Shown piece by piece: positions 52,353 through 61,565 of a stretch of 64,000 nt of DNA (the stretch's first letter is position 1; the number at the start of each line of letters is the position of its first letter). The notes beneath the pieces are model-generated. The model did no database searches, was not told the origin of the DNA, and saw only the letters and a program-made list of their open reading frames with translations. Origin of the DNA: JAFMJV01 sp963800275 (GTDB lineage: Bacteria > Chloroflexota > Limnocylindria > Limnocylindrales > CSP1-4); contig CAWDAI010000006.1 in assembly GCA_963800275.1 (NCBI GenBank), forward strand, positions 310,001 through 374,000, in the 5' to 3' direction. Made by a program: the position numbers and the translations under genes.

Positions 52353-53576
52353 ATGTACGTCGGGATCGACTGGGCGGCGGACGCGCACGCCGTCTGCATC
52401 ATCGAGGCGGATGGCCGGGTGGTCGACCGCTTCAGCATCGCCCACTCCGCCGAGGGCTTCGAGCGGCTCGTCGGCCGACTGGCCCGCCAGGCCGAGCCCG
52501 GCTCCCTGCCGGTGGCCATCGAGCGACCCGACGGCCGGCTCGTGGACCGCCTGCTCGAGGCCGGTCACCCGGTCGTGCCGGTGAAGACGACGGCCATCAA
52601 GGCCTGGCGCGAGGCCGAGGTCGGCTCGGGTGCCAAGAGCGATCCCGGTGACGCCAAGGTCATCGCCGACTACCTGCGCCTGCGCGAGCACGAGCTGCGC
52701 CGGCTGCGACCGTTCAGCGAGCAGACGCGGGCGCTGCGTGCCGTCGTGCGCTCGCGCTCCGACCTCGTCGATGCCCGGGTGGCCGCGGCCAACCAGCTGC
52801 GGGCCGTGCTGGCGGCTGCCTGGCCGGGGGCCGGCGAGCTCTTCGCCGACGTGAGCAGCCAGATCGCCCTGGCCTTCCTCGAGCACTACCCGACCGCGAC
52901 CTCGGCGGCCCGCCTGGGCGAGAGCCGCCTGGGCGCGTTCCTGCGCAAGCACGGCTACAGCGGCCGGCGCAGCCCAGCCGAGCTGCTCGAGCGGCTGCGG
53001 GCCGCCCCAGCCGGCCTGGCGGACGGGCCCGAGTCCGAGGCTCGTCGCGACGCGGTCCTGGCCATGGTCCGGGTCATCCGAGCCCTGAACCACTCGATCA
53101 AGGATCTCGACCGCTCGGTCATGGCCCATCTGGGCGAGCACCCGGACGCCATCGTCTTCGGCTCGCTGCCACGAGCCGGTCAGGTCAACGCCGCCCAGAT
53201 GCTCGCCGAGTGGGGCGACTGTCGCCAAGCCTACGACGGACCCGAAGCGGTGGCAGCCCTCTCGGGCATGGCGCCGGTGACCCGCCGCTCGGGCAGGTAT
53301 CTCGCGGTCGGCTTCCGCTGGGCCTGCAACACCCGCTTCCGCAAGGCCATGGCCACGTTCGCCGACAACAGCCGCCGCGCCAGCCCCTGGGCGGCGTCGG
53401 TCTACGGGGCGGCCATCGACCGCGGTGCGGACCATCCCCATGCGGTGCGCATCCTCGCGCGTGCCTGGATCCGCGTCATCCACCGCTGCTGGCTCGATGG
53501 GGTGCCGGACGATCCCTCTCGACACGGGGCGGTGCGACGGCTCGATGCTCCGGAGATGGAGCCGATCGCGGCCTAG
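52353..53576 (+). CDS. IS110-family transposase (bridge-RNA-guided recombinase)
   Basis: A 407-residue DEDD-type recombinase. The RuvC-like N-terminal domain begins MYVGIDWAADAHAVCII with Asp at residue 5, then VAIERPDGRLVD near 56 and GAKSDPGDAKVIADYLRLRE near 92 supply the other acidic residues. The C-terminal Transposase_20 domain has VFGSLPRAGQVNAAQMLAEWGD near 268 and ALSGMAPVTRRSGRYLAVGF near 301, whose serine is the expected nucleophile. GAGGGAGGG precedes the ATG. Apparently intact, so the element may be active. Confidence 0.9.
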   Translation: MYVGIDWAADAHAVCIIEADGRVVDRFSIAHSAEGFERLVGRLARQAEPGSLPVAIERPDGRLVDRLLEAGHPVVPVKTTAIKAWREAEVGSGAKSDPGDAKVIADYLRLREHELRRLRPFSEQTRALRAVVRSRSDLVDARVAAANQLRAVLAAAWPGAGELFADVSSQIALAFLEHYPTATSAARLGESRLGAFLRKHGYSGRRSPAELLERLRAAPAGLADGPESEARRDAVLAMVRVIRALNHSIKDLDRSVMAHLGEHPDAIVFGSLPRAGQVNAAQMLAEWGDCRQAYDGPEAVAALSGMAPVTRRSGRYLAVGFRWACNTRFRKAMATFADNSRRASPWAASVYGAAIDRGADHPHAVRILARAWIRVIHRCWLDGVPDDPSRHGAVRRLDAPEMEPIAA

Positions 53577-53593
53577 GGTTGACTCAGAGGGTG

Positions 53594-54856
53594 TCATGGG
53601 TGCTCCTCGTCGGACTGTCGGATGTGGGTCTCGGGCGCCTGGGCCGGCAGGCTCGCGGAGGTCCCGCGGGCAGTCGCCTCGCGCGGGGCGGGGGAGGGGC
53701 CCACCACCGGTGGCCCGGGCACTCGTACCGGGTGGCCCTGACGCTGCTCCACCAACCTCGCCGCGCGACTGGTGACGTCGCGCGGACCGCCCTGGCTGCG
53801 GTTGAGATAGTGGAAGAAGAAGGCACTGATGATGGCCGCCACCGGCACCGCGAAGATGGCCCCGACCACGCCCTGCAGGCGCAGCCCGATGAGCACGCTC
53901 ACGAGCACCACCACCGGGTGGATGCCGACCGAGCTGGCCATCACGCGCGGCTGGACGAAGTTCATGGTCAGGAACCAGCCGGCGGCCATGACAAGGACGA
54001 TCGCGATGACCGCGTCCGGCTGGGTCAGCACTGCGGCCACCACCGGCGGCGCCCATGAGATGAAGGGGCCGAAGAAGGGGATGAACTGGAAGATCGCCAC
54101 CAGGGCCGTGGTCAGGGGCATGTAGTCGATGTCGAGGGCAAGGCTGCCCACCGCCGCCACCGCACCGAGGACCACGGCCTGGATGGCCTGACCTCGGAGG
54201 AAGCCGCCCACGGAGCTGGCGACAGCGGTCTGGAAGAGCCGCACCTCGGGCGCGTAGCGCGGTGGCGTGACGCGATTGACGAAGCCCACCAGGTTCTCCT
54301 TGTCGATCACGATGAAGAGCGACAGGAAGATCATGAAGATGAGGTTGCCGAGCATGCTCAGGCTGGCCAGGGCCAGTTCCTGCAGTGGACCCACGAACTC
54401 GCCCGAGGAGGCCGCCACTTCCTGCAGGGCCTGGTCCAGGACCGTCACCAGGTCCACCTGCGCACCGATCTCTCGCAGCCTGTCCTGCGTCGGCTGCACG
54501 ATCTCGCGGATGCTTGCCTGCAGGGCCGGCAGCTCGTTGCTGAAGCCCGTGATGGAGTTCGCCAGCTGGGTGGCGATGATCAGGCCCAGCCCGGCCAGCA
54601 CCAGGAACAGGAGGCCGTAGACCACGACCGCGACGAGCGTGCGGGGCGCAGCCGGCAGCAGGCGCTTGATGGTGTCCACCGCCGGCGAGAGCACGAAGGC
54701 GAAGACCCAGGCCATGATGAGGATGAGGATGATGTCGCTGAAGTAGACGACGACGTCCGCGGCCAGGCCGATGAAGACGAGCCCGACCGTGAGCGTGGCC
54801 AGGATCAGGAGCGCGCGGATCCAGCGTCGATCATGCTCGACGAGCCGGGACAACAT
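53594..54856 (-). CDS. AI-2E family transporter (PerM-like)
   Basis: A 420-residue membrane protein with about eight hydrophobic segments. The family signature is visible in FIPFFGPFISWAPPVVAAVLTQPDA near residue 258 and NFVQPRVMASSVGIHPVVVLVSVLIG near 300. Members export or regulate small molecules or act in Na+/H+ antiport; the name comes from TqsA. The last 55 residues form a long cytoplasmic Pro/Arg-rich tail (VRVPGPPVVGPSPAPREAT). Leaderless start: TAGACT six bases before the ATG. Confidence 0.85.
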   Translation of the reverse strand: MLSRLVEHDRRWIRALLILATLTVGLVFIGLAADVVVYFSDIILILIMAWVFAFVLSPAVDTIKRLLPAAPRTLVAVVVYGLLFLVLAGLGLIIATQLANSITGFSNELPALQASIREIVQPTQDRLREIGAQVDLVTVLDQALQEVAASSGEFVGPLQELALASLSMLGNLIFMIFLSLFIVIDKENLVGFVNRVTPPRYAPEVRLFQTAVASSVGGFLRGQAIQAVVLGAVAAVGSLALDIDYMPLTTALVAIFQFIPFFGPFISWAPPVVAAVLTQPDAVIAIVLVMAAGWFLTMNFVQPRVMASSVGIHPVVVLVSVLIGLRLQGVVGAIFAVPVAAIISAFFFHYLNRSQGGPRDVTSRAARLVEQRQGHPVRVPGPPVVGPSPAPREATARGTSASLPAQAPETHIRQSDEEHP

Positions 54857-54862
54857 GGGCGG

Positions 54863-54868
54863 AGTCTA
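54863..54868 (-). promoter_or_regulatory. -10 box (TAGACT) of the AI-2E transporter gene, leaderless
   Basis: On the minus strand TAGACT, then CCGCCC, then the ATG at 54856: six-base spacing. Confidence 0.55.
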
Positions 54869-54918
54869 CTCTGGCGGGAAGGGGCTCCTGGACCCGGTGG
54901 ACATGGGCTGACGGCCGG

Positions 54919-55950
54919 TCAGCGGCGCGGAGCGAGGCCCATGCGCTCGTGGCATTCGGCGAGCGTGTCGGCAGCCATCGGCGCCAGCCGCGCAGCGCCG
55001 GCAGCGAGGATCTCATCCACGACCTGCGGCCGGTCCTTCAGCTCGCGATAGCGCTCGCGGGCCTCGCTGAAGTAGTCGAGCATCCGCTCCACCAGCAGCT
55101 TCTTGGTGGCCACGCAGCCGGTGCGCGCGGTGCGCTCGCCCTCCCAGATCTGCTCGTAGTCGGCGGGGCTGAAGATGCGGTGCATCTGGCACACGTTGCA
55201 GACCTCCGGCCGCCCCGGGTCGGACAGGCGTTGGCGTTGGGTATCGGTGACCATGCTCATGACCTGGCGGCGGATGGTGTCCTCGTCGGCGAAGATCTCG
55301 ATGACGTTGCCCAGCGACTTGGACATCTTGTTGGCGCCGTCGGTGCCCTTCACGATGGGTGCCTCGCTGAAGACCGCCTGGGGCTCGGGGAATACGTCGC
55401 CGTAGCGTCCGTTGAAGGCGCGCACGATCTCACGAGCCAGCTCCAGGTGCGCAGCCTGGTCCTTGCCCACGGGCACGTAGTCGGCCTTGTAGATGGCGAT
55501 GTCGGCGGCCTGCAGCACGGGGTAGTCGAAGAGGGCCGTGTTGACGTCGTCCGGCTGGTTGCGCCGCTTCTCCTTGAAGGAGGGTGTGCGTTCGACCCAG
55601 CCCATGGGCGTGACCGATGCCAGGAGCCACATCAGCTCCACGTGCTCCGGCCGATCGGACTGGCGGAAGAGCACGGCCCGTTCGGGATCGAGCCCGAGGG
55701 CCAGCAGGCCCAGCGCCATCTCGACGGTGTTGCGCTGGATGCGCTCGGCGTCATGGGTGGAGGTGAGGGCGTGATAGTCGACGATGCAGTAGATGCTCTC
55801 GAAGCCGTCCTGCATGGCGATGTAGTTGCTGAACGCACCGAGGTGGTTGCCCACGTGGGGCAGGCCGGACGGCTGGACGCCGCTGAAGACGCGGCCACTG
55901 CCCGGCCTGGGCTGGCTGGCGGGTTGGGACTGGCTGGTGGTCTCGGTCAT
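54919..55950 (-). CDS. trpS: tryptophan-tRNA ligase
   Basis: A 343-residue class I aminoacyl-tRNA synthetase. The HIGH-type motif is GVQPSGLPHVGNHLGA near residue 24 and the KMSKS loop is NKMSKSLGNVIEI near 210; YPVLQAADIAIYKADYVPVGKD near 146 binds tryptophan and ATP. An N-terminal stretch of about 18 Ser/Gln/Pro-rich residues precedes the core. ATG at 55950; the leader is about 46 bases from a TAGAGT box, too short for a T-box. Divergent from hom. Confidence 0.94.
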   Translation of the reverse strand: MTETTSQSQPASQPRPGSGRVFSGVQPSGLPHVGNHLGAFSNYIAMQDGFESIYCIVDYHALTSTHDAERIQRNTVEMALGLLALGLDPERAVLFRQSDRPEHVELMWLLASVTPMGWVERTPSFKEKRRNQPDDVNTALFDYPVLQAADIAIYKADYVPVGKDQAAHLELAREIVRAFNGRYGDVFPEPQAVFSEAPIVKGTDGANKMSKSLGNVIEIFADEDTIRRQVMSMVTDTQRQRLSDPGRPEVCNVCQMHRIFSPADYEQIWEGERTARTGCVATKKLLVERMLDYFSEARERYRELKDRPQVVDEILAAGAARLAPMAADTLAECHERMGLAPRR

Positions 55951-56002
55951 GGGCTCACGGCTGTGGTCAGGGCTGGCGACGACGCAGGTCCGTCGAAGTC
56001 CG

Positions 56003-56008
56003 ACTCTA
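56003..56008 (-). promoter_or_regulatory. -10 box (TAGAGT) of trpS
   Basis: On the minus strand TAGAGT lies about 52 bases upstream of the trpS start, within the 87-base divergent gap shared with hom. Confidence 0.35.
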
Positions 56009-56025
56009 GCAGGCGGGCGCTGCGC

Positions 56026-56031
56026 TACGAT
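56026..56031 (+). promoter_or_regulatory. -10 box (TACGAT) of hom, leaderless
   Basis: TACGAT is followed by CGGCGC and the ATG at 56038: six-base spacing. It drives the threonine operon. Confidence 0.5.
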
Positions 56032-56037
56032 CGGCGC

Positions 56038-57336
56038 ATGGATCATGATGCCCGCGAGATGAAGGAGCATGCCTCCCCGACGGCCCTCGACGGCCCCCGC
56101 GTGGCCCTCTTCGGCCTGGGTACCGTGGGCACCGCCGTGGCGGCGCGGTTGCTCGATGCGAGGTGGGCCGAAGGGCTCGCCGCGCGGGGTCTGCCCGTGC
56201 CGCGCCTCGTCGGCATCGCCGATCTGGACCTCGAGCGTGACCGCGGCCTGATCATCCCCGCCGGCGTTCGCCAGGTCACCGCTTATCACGAGCTGCTCGA
56301 CGACGGCGTGGACACGGTCATCGAGCTCATCGGCGGAGCGCGCGTCGCGGGCGACGCCGTGCTGGCCGCCTTCGCCGCCGGGCTCGACGTGGTCACGGCC
56401 AACAAGGACCTCGTGGCCCGCCGCGGGAGCGAGCTGGAGCAGGCGGCGCGCGAGGCCGGCAGGTCGCTACGCTTCGAGGCCGCCGTCCTGGCCGGCGTGC
56501 CTGTGCTCGGTCCGCTCGTGGGGGAGCTGGCGGCATCCCGGGTGCAGGCCGTCAGGGGCATCTTCAACGGCACCACCAACTACATCCTCAGCACCATGGC
56601 CGCCGACGCCCGCGAGTACGACGAGGTCCTGCGCGAAGCCCAGGCTCGCGGCTATGCCGAGGCCGATCCGAGCAGCGATGTGGAGGGCTTCGACGCGGCC
56701 TACAAGCTGGTCCTGCTGGCCAGACTGGCCTGGGATGGCTGGATCGACGTCGGTGACATCCGCCGGGCGGTGCCCACCATGGGCGGCGAGGCCACGCCCG
56801 GCATCACCGGGGTCAAGCGCAGCCACCTGGGCGTGGCCGCCCGGCTCGGCCTGGCCCTCAAGCTGGTGGCACGCGCCGCCCGCACCGGCGCTGGTGTGCG
56901 CGGGGCCGTCACGCCCATGGCCGTGGCCGCCGGTTCCACCATCGGCACCACGGGCGGCGTGCTCAACATCGTGGAGATCGAGGCCGATCCCATCGAGCGC
57001 GTGGCCATGTCCGGCCCCGGCGCCGGCGGACCACCGACCTCCAGCGGCGTCCTGTCCGACGTGCTCGCGCTGGCCCTGGGCGGCGGCTCCACCTGGGGGT
57101 CCCTGCCGTCCGCGGCCGCCATGACCATCGAGGACGACCTCGCGGCCGAGCAGGGCTGGCTGGTCATCGCCGAGGGACTCGGTCAGGCCGGCTTCCCCGA
57201 CGGCGTGCGCGACCTGGCCCTGGCCGCCACCGACGAGGGCTTCGTCAGCCGGCCCAGCTCGCTCGCAGCACTCAAGGCCCGGCTCGCGATGTTCGATCGC
57301 GACCTCACCATCTACCCCATCCTCACGGACGCGTAG
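56038..57336 (+). CDS. hom: homoserine dehydrogenase
   Basis: A 432-residue NAD(P)-dependent enzyme reducing aspartate semialdehyde to homoserine. The nucleotide-binding motif is VALFGLGTVGTAVAARLL near residue 22; VVTANKDLVARRG near 118 and GIFNGTTNYIL near 173 are catalytic, and SSDVEGFDAAYKLVLLARLA near 208 is the family signature. The C-terminal region (about 340-432) does not read as a clear ACT domain, so threonine feedback may be weak or lacking. Start follows a -10 box by six bases; thrC begins three bases after its stop. Confidence 0.93.
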   Translation: MDHDAREMKEHASPTALDGPRVALFGLGTVGTAVAARLLDARWAEGLAARGLPVPRLVGIADLDLERDRGLIIPAGVRQVTAYHELLDDGVDTVIELIGGARVAGDAVLAAFAAGLDVVTANKDLVARRGSELEQAAREAGRSLRFEAAVLAGVPVLGPLVGELAASRVQAVRGIFNGTTNYILSTMAADAREYDEVLREAQARGYAEADPSSDVEGFDAAYKLVLLARLAWDGWIDVGDIRRAVPTMGGEATPGITGVKRSHLGVAARLGLALKLVARAARTGAGVRGAVTPMAVAAGSTIGTTGGVLNIVEIEADPIERVAMSGPGAGGPPTSSGVLSDVLALALGGGSTWGSLPSAAAMTIEDDLAAEQGWLVIAEGLGQAGFPDGVRDLALAATDEGFVSRPSSLAALKARLAMFDRDLTIYPILTDA

Positions 57337-57339
57337 GGT

Positions 57340-58455
57340 ATGCGCATGAGCCAAATCCTCCACGACCTCCGCGCGGAGCAGGCGGTGAGTGGGCGCCGCC
57401 CTCGGCTGATGGAGCGGTTCGCCGACTTCCTGCCCCTCAGCGAAGCCACGCCGCCACTGGGCTTGGGCGAGGGCTTCACGCCGCTGGTCCGCGCCCACAA
57501 CCTCGGCCGCGAGCTGGGCTTGCCCCAGCTCTACCTCAAGGTGGAGGGCCAGAACCCCACCGGCTCCTTCAAGGACCGGGGCATGGTCGTGGCCGTGGCC
57601 AAGGCCATCGAAGGCGGGGCCAGGGCCGTCATCTGCGCGTCCACCGGCAATACCAGCTCCTCCGCCGCGGCCTACGCCGCAGCCGCCGGCATCGAGGCGG
57701 TCGTCGTGCTGCCCAAGGGCAAGATCGCGGCAGGCAAGATGCTGCAGGGACACGCGGCCGGCGCGCGCGTCGTCGGCATCGAGGGCAACTTCGACGATGC
57801 CCTGCGCGTCGTGCGCGAGATGACCGCCGTGCGCGACCCGGAGTATCCGGTCGAGCTGGTCAACTCGGTGAACCCCTACCGCCTGGAGGGTCAGAAGACG
57901 GCCGCTTTCGAGGTCTGTGAGGATCTTGGCGGTGCTCCGGATTACCTGGCCATCCCGGTGGGCAACGCCGGCAACATCAGCGCCTACTGGAAGGGCTTCA
58001 AGGAGTACCGCCAGGTGGGACTCGTGGCCACGCTGCCACGCATGATCGGCTTCCAGGCCGAGGGCGCCTCGCCGCTGGTGCAGGGGCACGACTTCGACGA
58101 GCCCCACACCATCGCCACCGCCATTCGCATCGGCAAGCCCGCCAGCGGCCACCTGGCCCTCGCCGCGCGCGACGAATCGGGCGGCTTCATCGACGCCGTT
58201 ACCGATGACGAGATCCTCGCCGCCTACCGCGATATCGCGCGCCTCGAGGGGATCTTCTGCGAACCCGCCAGTGCGGCCTCGGTGGCGGGCCTGCGCAAGT
58301 CGCTCCAGGCTGGCCGCGTCGAGCGTGACGCGACCGTCGTGGCTGTGCTCACCGGTCTCGGTCTCAAGGACCCGGAGACCGGCGCTCGCCTGGTCGACCC
58401 CATGCTGGAGGCCGAGCCTACCGTCGAGGCCGTGCGGGACGCCCTCGGCTGGTGA
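57340..58455 (+). CDS. thrC: threonine synthase
   Basis: A 371-residue PLP enzyme that converts O-phosphohomoserine to threonine. The PLP lysine is in PTGSFKDRGMVVA near residue 80; CASTGNTSSSAAAYAAAAG near 105 binds phosphate, and IPVGNAGNISAYWKGFKEY near 209 the cofactor. An ATG two codons downstream (57346) is an alternative start. The stop overlaps thrB by GTGA. Confidence 0.93.
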   Translation: MRMSQILHDLRAEQAVSGRRPRLMERFADFLPLSEATPPLGLGEGFTPLVRAHNLGRELGLPQLYLKVEGQNPTGSFKDRGMVVAVAKAIEGGARAVICASTGNTSSSAAAYAAAAGIEAVVVLPKGKIAAGKMLQGHAAGARVVGIEGNFDDALRVVREMTAVRDPEYPVELVNSVNPYRLEGQKTAAFEVCEDLGGAPDYLAIPVGNAGNISAYWKGFKEYRQVGLVATLPRMIGFQAEGASPLVQGHDFDEPHTIATAIRIGKPASGHLALAARDESGGFIDAVTDDEILAAYRDIARLEGIFCEPASAASVAGLRKSLQAGRVERDATVVAVLTGLGLKDPETGARLVDPMLEAEPTVEAVRDALGW

Positions 58456-59453
58456 CGGCACCACACAGTGCGGCCGACCTGGTCGGTCGGCGCGTGGGCG
58501 TGGAGGTGCCGGCCACGACGGCCAACCTGGGCGCCGGCTTCGATGCCCTCGCCCTGGCCCTCGACCTGGTCACCTTGGTCGCGGTCGAGATCGTCCCGCC
58601 CGAGACCGACCCGGCATACCTCGTCGACGTCCGTGGCGAGGGCGCAGGGCAACTGCCCAGCGGCCGCCGCAACCGGTTCATCAGCGCGCTCATCGCCGGG
58701 ATCGAGGCCACCGGCGTCGATCCGACCGGGGTGGGCTTCCATGTGCGCATGGACAACCGCATCCCGGTAACGCGCGGGCTCGGCTCATCGGCCGCGGCCA
58801 CCGTGGCCGGCCTGCTGGCCGCCGATGCCCTGCTGGGTGGCGCTCTCGGTCCGGAGCTGATCCTGGAGCTGGCTGCCCAGACCGAAGGTCACGCCGACAA
58901 CGCCGCTGCAGCCGTCTACGGCGGCCTCTGCGTGGTGGCCACGGTGGAAGGGGTGCCCCGGGCCGTGCGGCTCGAGCCGCCGGCCGATGTCCTGGCCGCC
59001 CTCTTCATCCCCGACAAGCACCTGTCCACCGCCGCCATGCGGGCGTCCCTGCCCGCGACGGTACCCTTCGCCGACGCTGTCCATAACGTGGGCGCGGCGA
59101 CCCTGGCCGTGGCCGCCTTGAGCAGCGGCCGCCTGGACCTGCTGCGCCCGGCCACCATCGATCGCCTCCACCAGCCCTACCGCGCCGCCGCCTATCCCGA
59201 GCTGCCCGAGCTCATCGAGGCGGCCCTCGCCGCTGGGGCCATGGGTGCGTGCCTGTCCGGGGCCGGGCCCACGGTCATCGCCTTCCACGACGACCCGGCC
59301 GCGGCCGCCACCATCGCGGCAGCCATGGAGCGTCGGGCACAGGCCCAGGGCCTGGCCGGCCGAGCTGCCGTCCACGCGGTGCGCGCGGAGGGGGCGCGGG
59401 TCATTCCGGCCGATGACGTCCGGCCCGGTCACCGCACGGTCCGGCTCACGTAG
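58452..59453 (+). CDS. thrB: homoserine kinase
   Basis: A 333-residue GHMP kinase that phosphorylates homoserine. The N-terminal substrate motif VEVPATTANLGAGFDALALAL is near residue 18, the ATP-binding GHMP loop PVTRGLGSSAAATVAGL near 105, and MGACLSGAGPTVIAF near 270 is the third GHMP motif. GTG start coupled to thrC. Its stop codon lies inside the -10 box of the aspartate kinase gene. Confidence 0.93.
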   Translation: MTAPHSAADLVGRRVGVEVPATTANLGAGFDALALALDLVTLVAVEIVPPETDPAYLVDVRGEGAGQLPSGRRNRFISALIAGIEATGVDPTGVGFHVRMDNRIPVTRGLGSSAAATVAGLLAADALLGGALGPELILELAAQTEGHADNAAAAVYGGLCVVATVEGVPRAVRLEPPADVLAALFIPDKHLSTAAMRASLPATVPFADAVHNVGAATLAVAALSSGRLDLLRPATIDRLHQPYRAAAYPELPELIEAALAAGAMGACLSGAGPTVIAFHDDPAAAATIAAAMERRAQAQGLAGRAAVHAVRAEGARVIPADDVRPGHRTVRLT

Positions 59454-59456
59454 ACT
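59451..59456 (+). promoter_or_regulatory. -10 box (TAGACT) of the aspartate kinase gene, overlapping the thrB stop
   Basis: TAGACT contains the thrB TAG stop and lies seven bases before the ATG at 59464, so aspartate kinase can be expressed separately as a leaderless message. Confidence 0.5.
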
Positions 59457-59463
59457 CAGCCCC

Positions 59464-60732
59464 ATGTCTCGACTCATCGTCCAGAAGTACGGCGGCTCCT
59501 CGCTGGCCGACGCCGAGCGCATCCGGCACGTGGCTGGTCGCATCGCGCGCGAGCGGCGCGAGGGCGCCGACCTGGTCGTGGTGGTCAGTGCCATGGGCGA
59601 CACGACCGATCACCTGACCGAGCTGGCCGCCGCCATCACCGACCAGCCCGACCCTCGCGAGATGGACCTGCTGCTCGCGACCGGCGAGCACATCAGCGGC
59701 ACGCTCGTGACCATGGCCCTGCAGGCGCAGGGTGTCGAAGCCGTCTCGCTCACCGGCCCCCAGGCCGGCATTCGCACCGACGGCAGCCACGGCCGGGCCC
59801 GCATCGCCAATATCGATCCCGCCCGCATGCAGCGCGAGATCGAACGCGGTCGCGTGGTCATCGTGGCCGGCTTCCAGGGCTCGACCGATGAGGCCTACGA
59901 GGCGGCCGAAGTCACGACCCTCGGGCGCGGCGGCTCCGACACGACCGCGGTGGCGCTGGCCGCAAGGCTCGGTGCTGACGCCTGCGAGATCTACACCGAC
60001 GTCGAGGGCATCTTCACGGCCGATCCGCGGGTCGTGCCCGAGGCCCAGCTCATCCCGACCATCGGCTACGAGGAGATGCTCGAACTGGCCCACCAGGGCG
60101 CCCAGGTCATGCAGACGCGCGCGGTCGAGCTGGGCTGGGTCAACGACGTCGTCATCAAGGTTCGCTCCACGTTCAGCGACCACCCAGGCACCAGCATCGA
60201 GGAGGTTTCGGCAGTGGAGCTGCGAGACAAGGTCCGCGCCATGGCGCTCGACCGCAAGGTCGCCAAGATCACCATCGTGGGCGTGCCCGACCGTCCCGGC
60301 ATCGCGCGCTCCATCTTCGAGCCCATGGCCGACCAGGGCCTCAACGTGGACATGATCGTGCAGAACGTGGGCCACGATGGCAGCACCGATCTGTCCTTCA
60401 CCGTCGACCGCGCCAACCTCGCCCGCACCGAGCGCTTGCTGGAGCTGCTGGGCAAGGACCTGGGCTTCACCGATGTCCAGACCGACGCGGCCGTGGCCAA
60501 GGTCTCCATCGTCGGCGAAGGCATCCACAACCACCCTGGCTACGCCGCCCAGATGTTCGGGGCGCTGGCCGACGAAGGCATCAACATCAGCATGATCTCG
60601 ACCTCCGAGATCCGGATCACCTGCATCATCGCGGAAGAACGGATCGACCAGGCGGCCAAGGCCATCCATCGCACGTTCCGGCTGCAGGAGCCCGAGAGCG
60701 CCGACGATGCCGTGGGGACCTTCGGCGGCTGA
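59464..60732 (+). CDS. lysC: aspartate kinase
   Basis: A 422-residue enzyme phosphorylating aspartate, the first step to lysine, threonine and methionine. The kinase domain starts LIVQKYGGSSLADAERI and has GFQGSTDEAYEAAEVTTLGRGGSDTTA near residue 137; two regulatory ACT domains follow (ITIVGVPDRPGIARSIFEPM near 273 and VSIVGEGIHNHPGYAAQMFG near 347). Feedback by lysine and/or threonine is expected. Closes the hom-thrC-thrB-lysC block with its own promoter. Confidence 0.94.
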   Translation: MSRLIVQKYGGSSLADAERIRHVAGRIARERREGADLVVVVSAMGDTTDHLTELAAAITDQPDPREMDLLLATGEHISGTLVTMALQAQGVEAVSLTGPQAGIRTDGSHGRARIANIDPARMQREIERGRVVIVAGFQGSTDEAYEAAEVTTLGRGGSDTTAVALAARLGADACEIYTDVEGIFTADPRVVPEAQLIPTIGYEEMLELAHQGAQVMQTRAVELGWVNDVVIKVRSTFSDHPGTSIEEVSAVELRDKVRAMALDRKVAKITIVGVPDRPGIARSIFEPMADQGLNVDMIVQNVGHDGSTDLSFTVDRANLARTERLLELLGKDLGFTDVQTDAAVAKVSIVGEGIHNHPGYAAQMFGALADEGINISMISTSEIRITCIIAEERIDQAAKAIHRTFRLQEPESADDAVGTFGG

Positions 60733-60751
60733 GCCGCGGAGCGCGCACAGC

Positions 60752-61549
60752 ATGAGCTTCGTCTCCCGCCTGGAGCGCTTCGATCGCGTCGGCTCCACGC
60801 AGGTCGTCGTCCGTGGGTGGTTGGAGGCTGGCGCCGACGAGGCCTGCGTGGCCGTGGCCGACGTCCAGACCGAAGGCCGGGGCCGTCTCGACCGAGTGTG
60901 GGTCGACCGCCCCGGGAGCGCGCTGCTCGTCTCGGTCGGCCTGCGTCCCACGGAGCTGCCCGCGCGGTTCGCCTGGCGCCTGCCGGCGATCGCCTCCCTG
61001 GCCATGCTCGGGGCCGCCCAGTCGCTGCTGGGCCCGACCGCCGACCGGCTCGCGTTGAAGTGGCCCAACGACATCATCGCCATCCACCACGACCGCATGC
61101 GCAAGGTGGCAGGCGTCCTCTCCGAGGCGAGTCTTGCGGGCGACCTCACCGCCACAGCCGTGGTCGGCATGGGGGTCAACGTCGACTGGCCCAAGGGTGA
61201 CTACCCGCCCGAGCTGTCCGCGCGCATGTGGAGCCTGTCCGAAGCGTCCGGCCGTCGGCGCATCGACCGCGATGCCCTGCTCGCCGCCTGGCTGGAGCGG
61301 CTCGAGCCGCTCTACGAGCAGCTCGTCGCCGGCTACTTCGACGGCTTGCGCTGGGTCGATGCCCAGATCACCACCGGGGCCGCGGTCACTGTCGAGACCG
61401 GGCACGAGACGATCACCGGCACGGGGGTCGGCGTCGACCGGGAGAGCGGCGCCCTGCTGGTGCGGACGGGGGCGGGAGAGTCCTTGCGCGCGATCGCCGT
61501 CGGCGATGTGGTGCGCTGCGCGGTCGACGATACGGATGAGCGCCTGTAA
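60752..61549 (+). CDS. birA: biotin-[acetyl-CoA-carboxylase] ligase
   Basis: A 265-residue biotin protein ligase without the N-terminal HTH, so a pure enzyme rather than a bio-operon repressor. DVQTEGRGRLDRVWVDRPG near residue 38 is the biotin loop, LKWPNDIIA near 100 and AGVLSEASLAGDL near 115 the catalytic core, and VGMGVNVDWPK follows; a small C-terminal SH3-like domain begins near 215. It attaches biotin to AccB, and lies upstream of accD and accA. ATG at 60752 chosen for the first conserved residues. Confidence 0.9.
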   Translation: MSFVSRLERFDRVGSTQVVVRGWLEAGADEACVAVADVQTEGRGRLDRVWVDRPGSALLVSVGLRPTELPARFAWRLPAIASLAMLGAAQSLLGPTADRLALKWPNDIIAIHHDRMRKVAGVLSEASLAGDLTATAVVGMGVNVDWPKGDYPPELSARMWSLSEASGRRRIDRDALLAAWLERLEPLYEQLVAGYFDGLRWVDAQITTGAAVTVETGHETITGTGVGVDRESGALLVRTGAGESLRAIAVGDVVRCAVDDTDERL

Positions 61550-61553
61550 CGGC

Positions 61554-61559
61554 TAGACT
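61554..61559 (+). promoter_or_regulatory. -10 box (TAGACT) of the sigma-factor operon, leaderless
   Basis: TAGACT, then TCCCCG, then GTG at 61566: six-base spacing. Confidence 0.55.
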
Positions 61560-61565
61560 TCCCCG

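Larger units (their letters stand above)
52141..53593 (+). mobile_element. IS110-family insertion sequence (ends approximate)
   Basis: The transposase gene, about 210 bases of structured non-coding DNA before it and at most 17 bases after it fit the IS110 group, which has a long left end and a short right end, no terminal inverted repeats and no target duplication, so the exact ends cannot be read from one copy. The element sits between the surE start and the end of the AI-2E transporter gene. I see no second copy in the window. Confidence 0.55.

Noticed and set aside
55951..56037. T-box or tryptophan leader before trpS
   Set aside because: The divergent gap is only 87 bases, shared with hom, with no T-box sequence or antiterminator.
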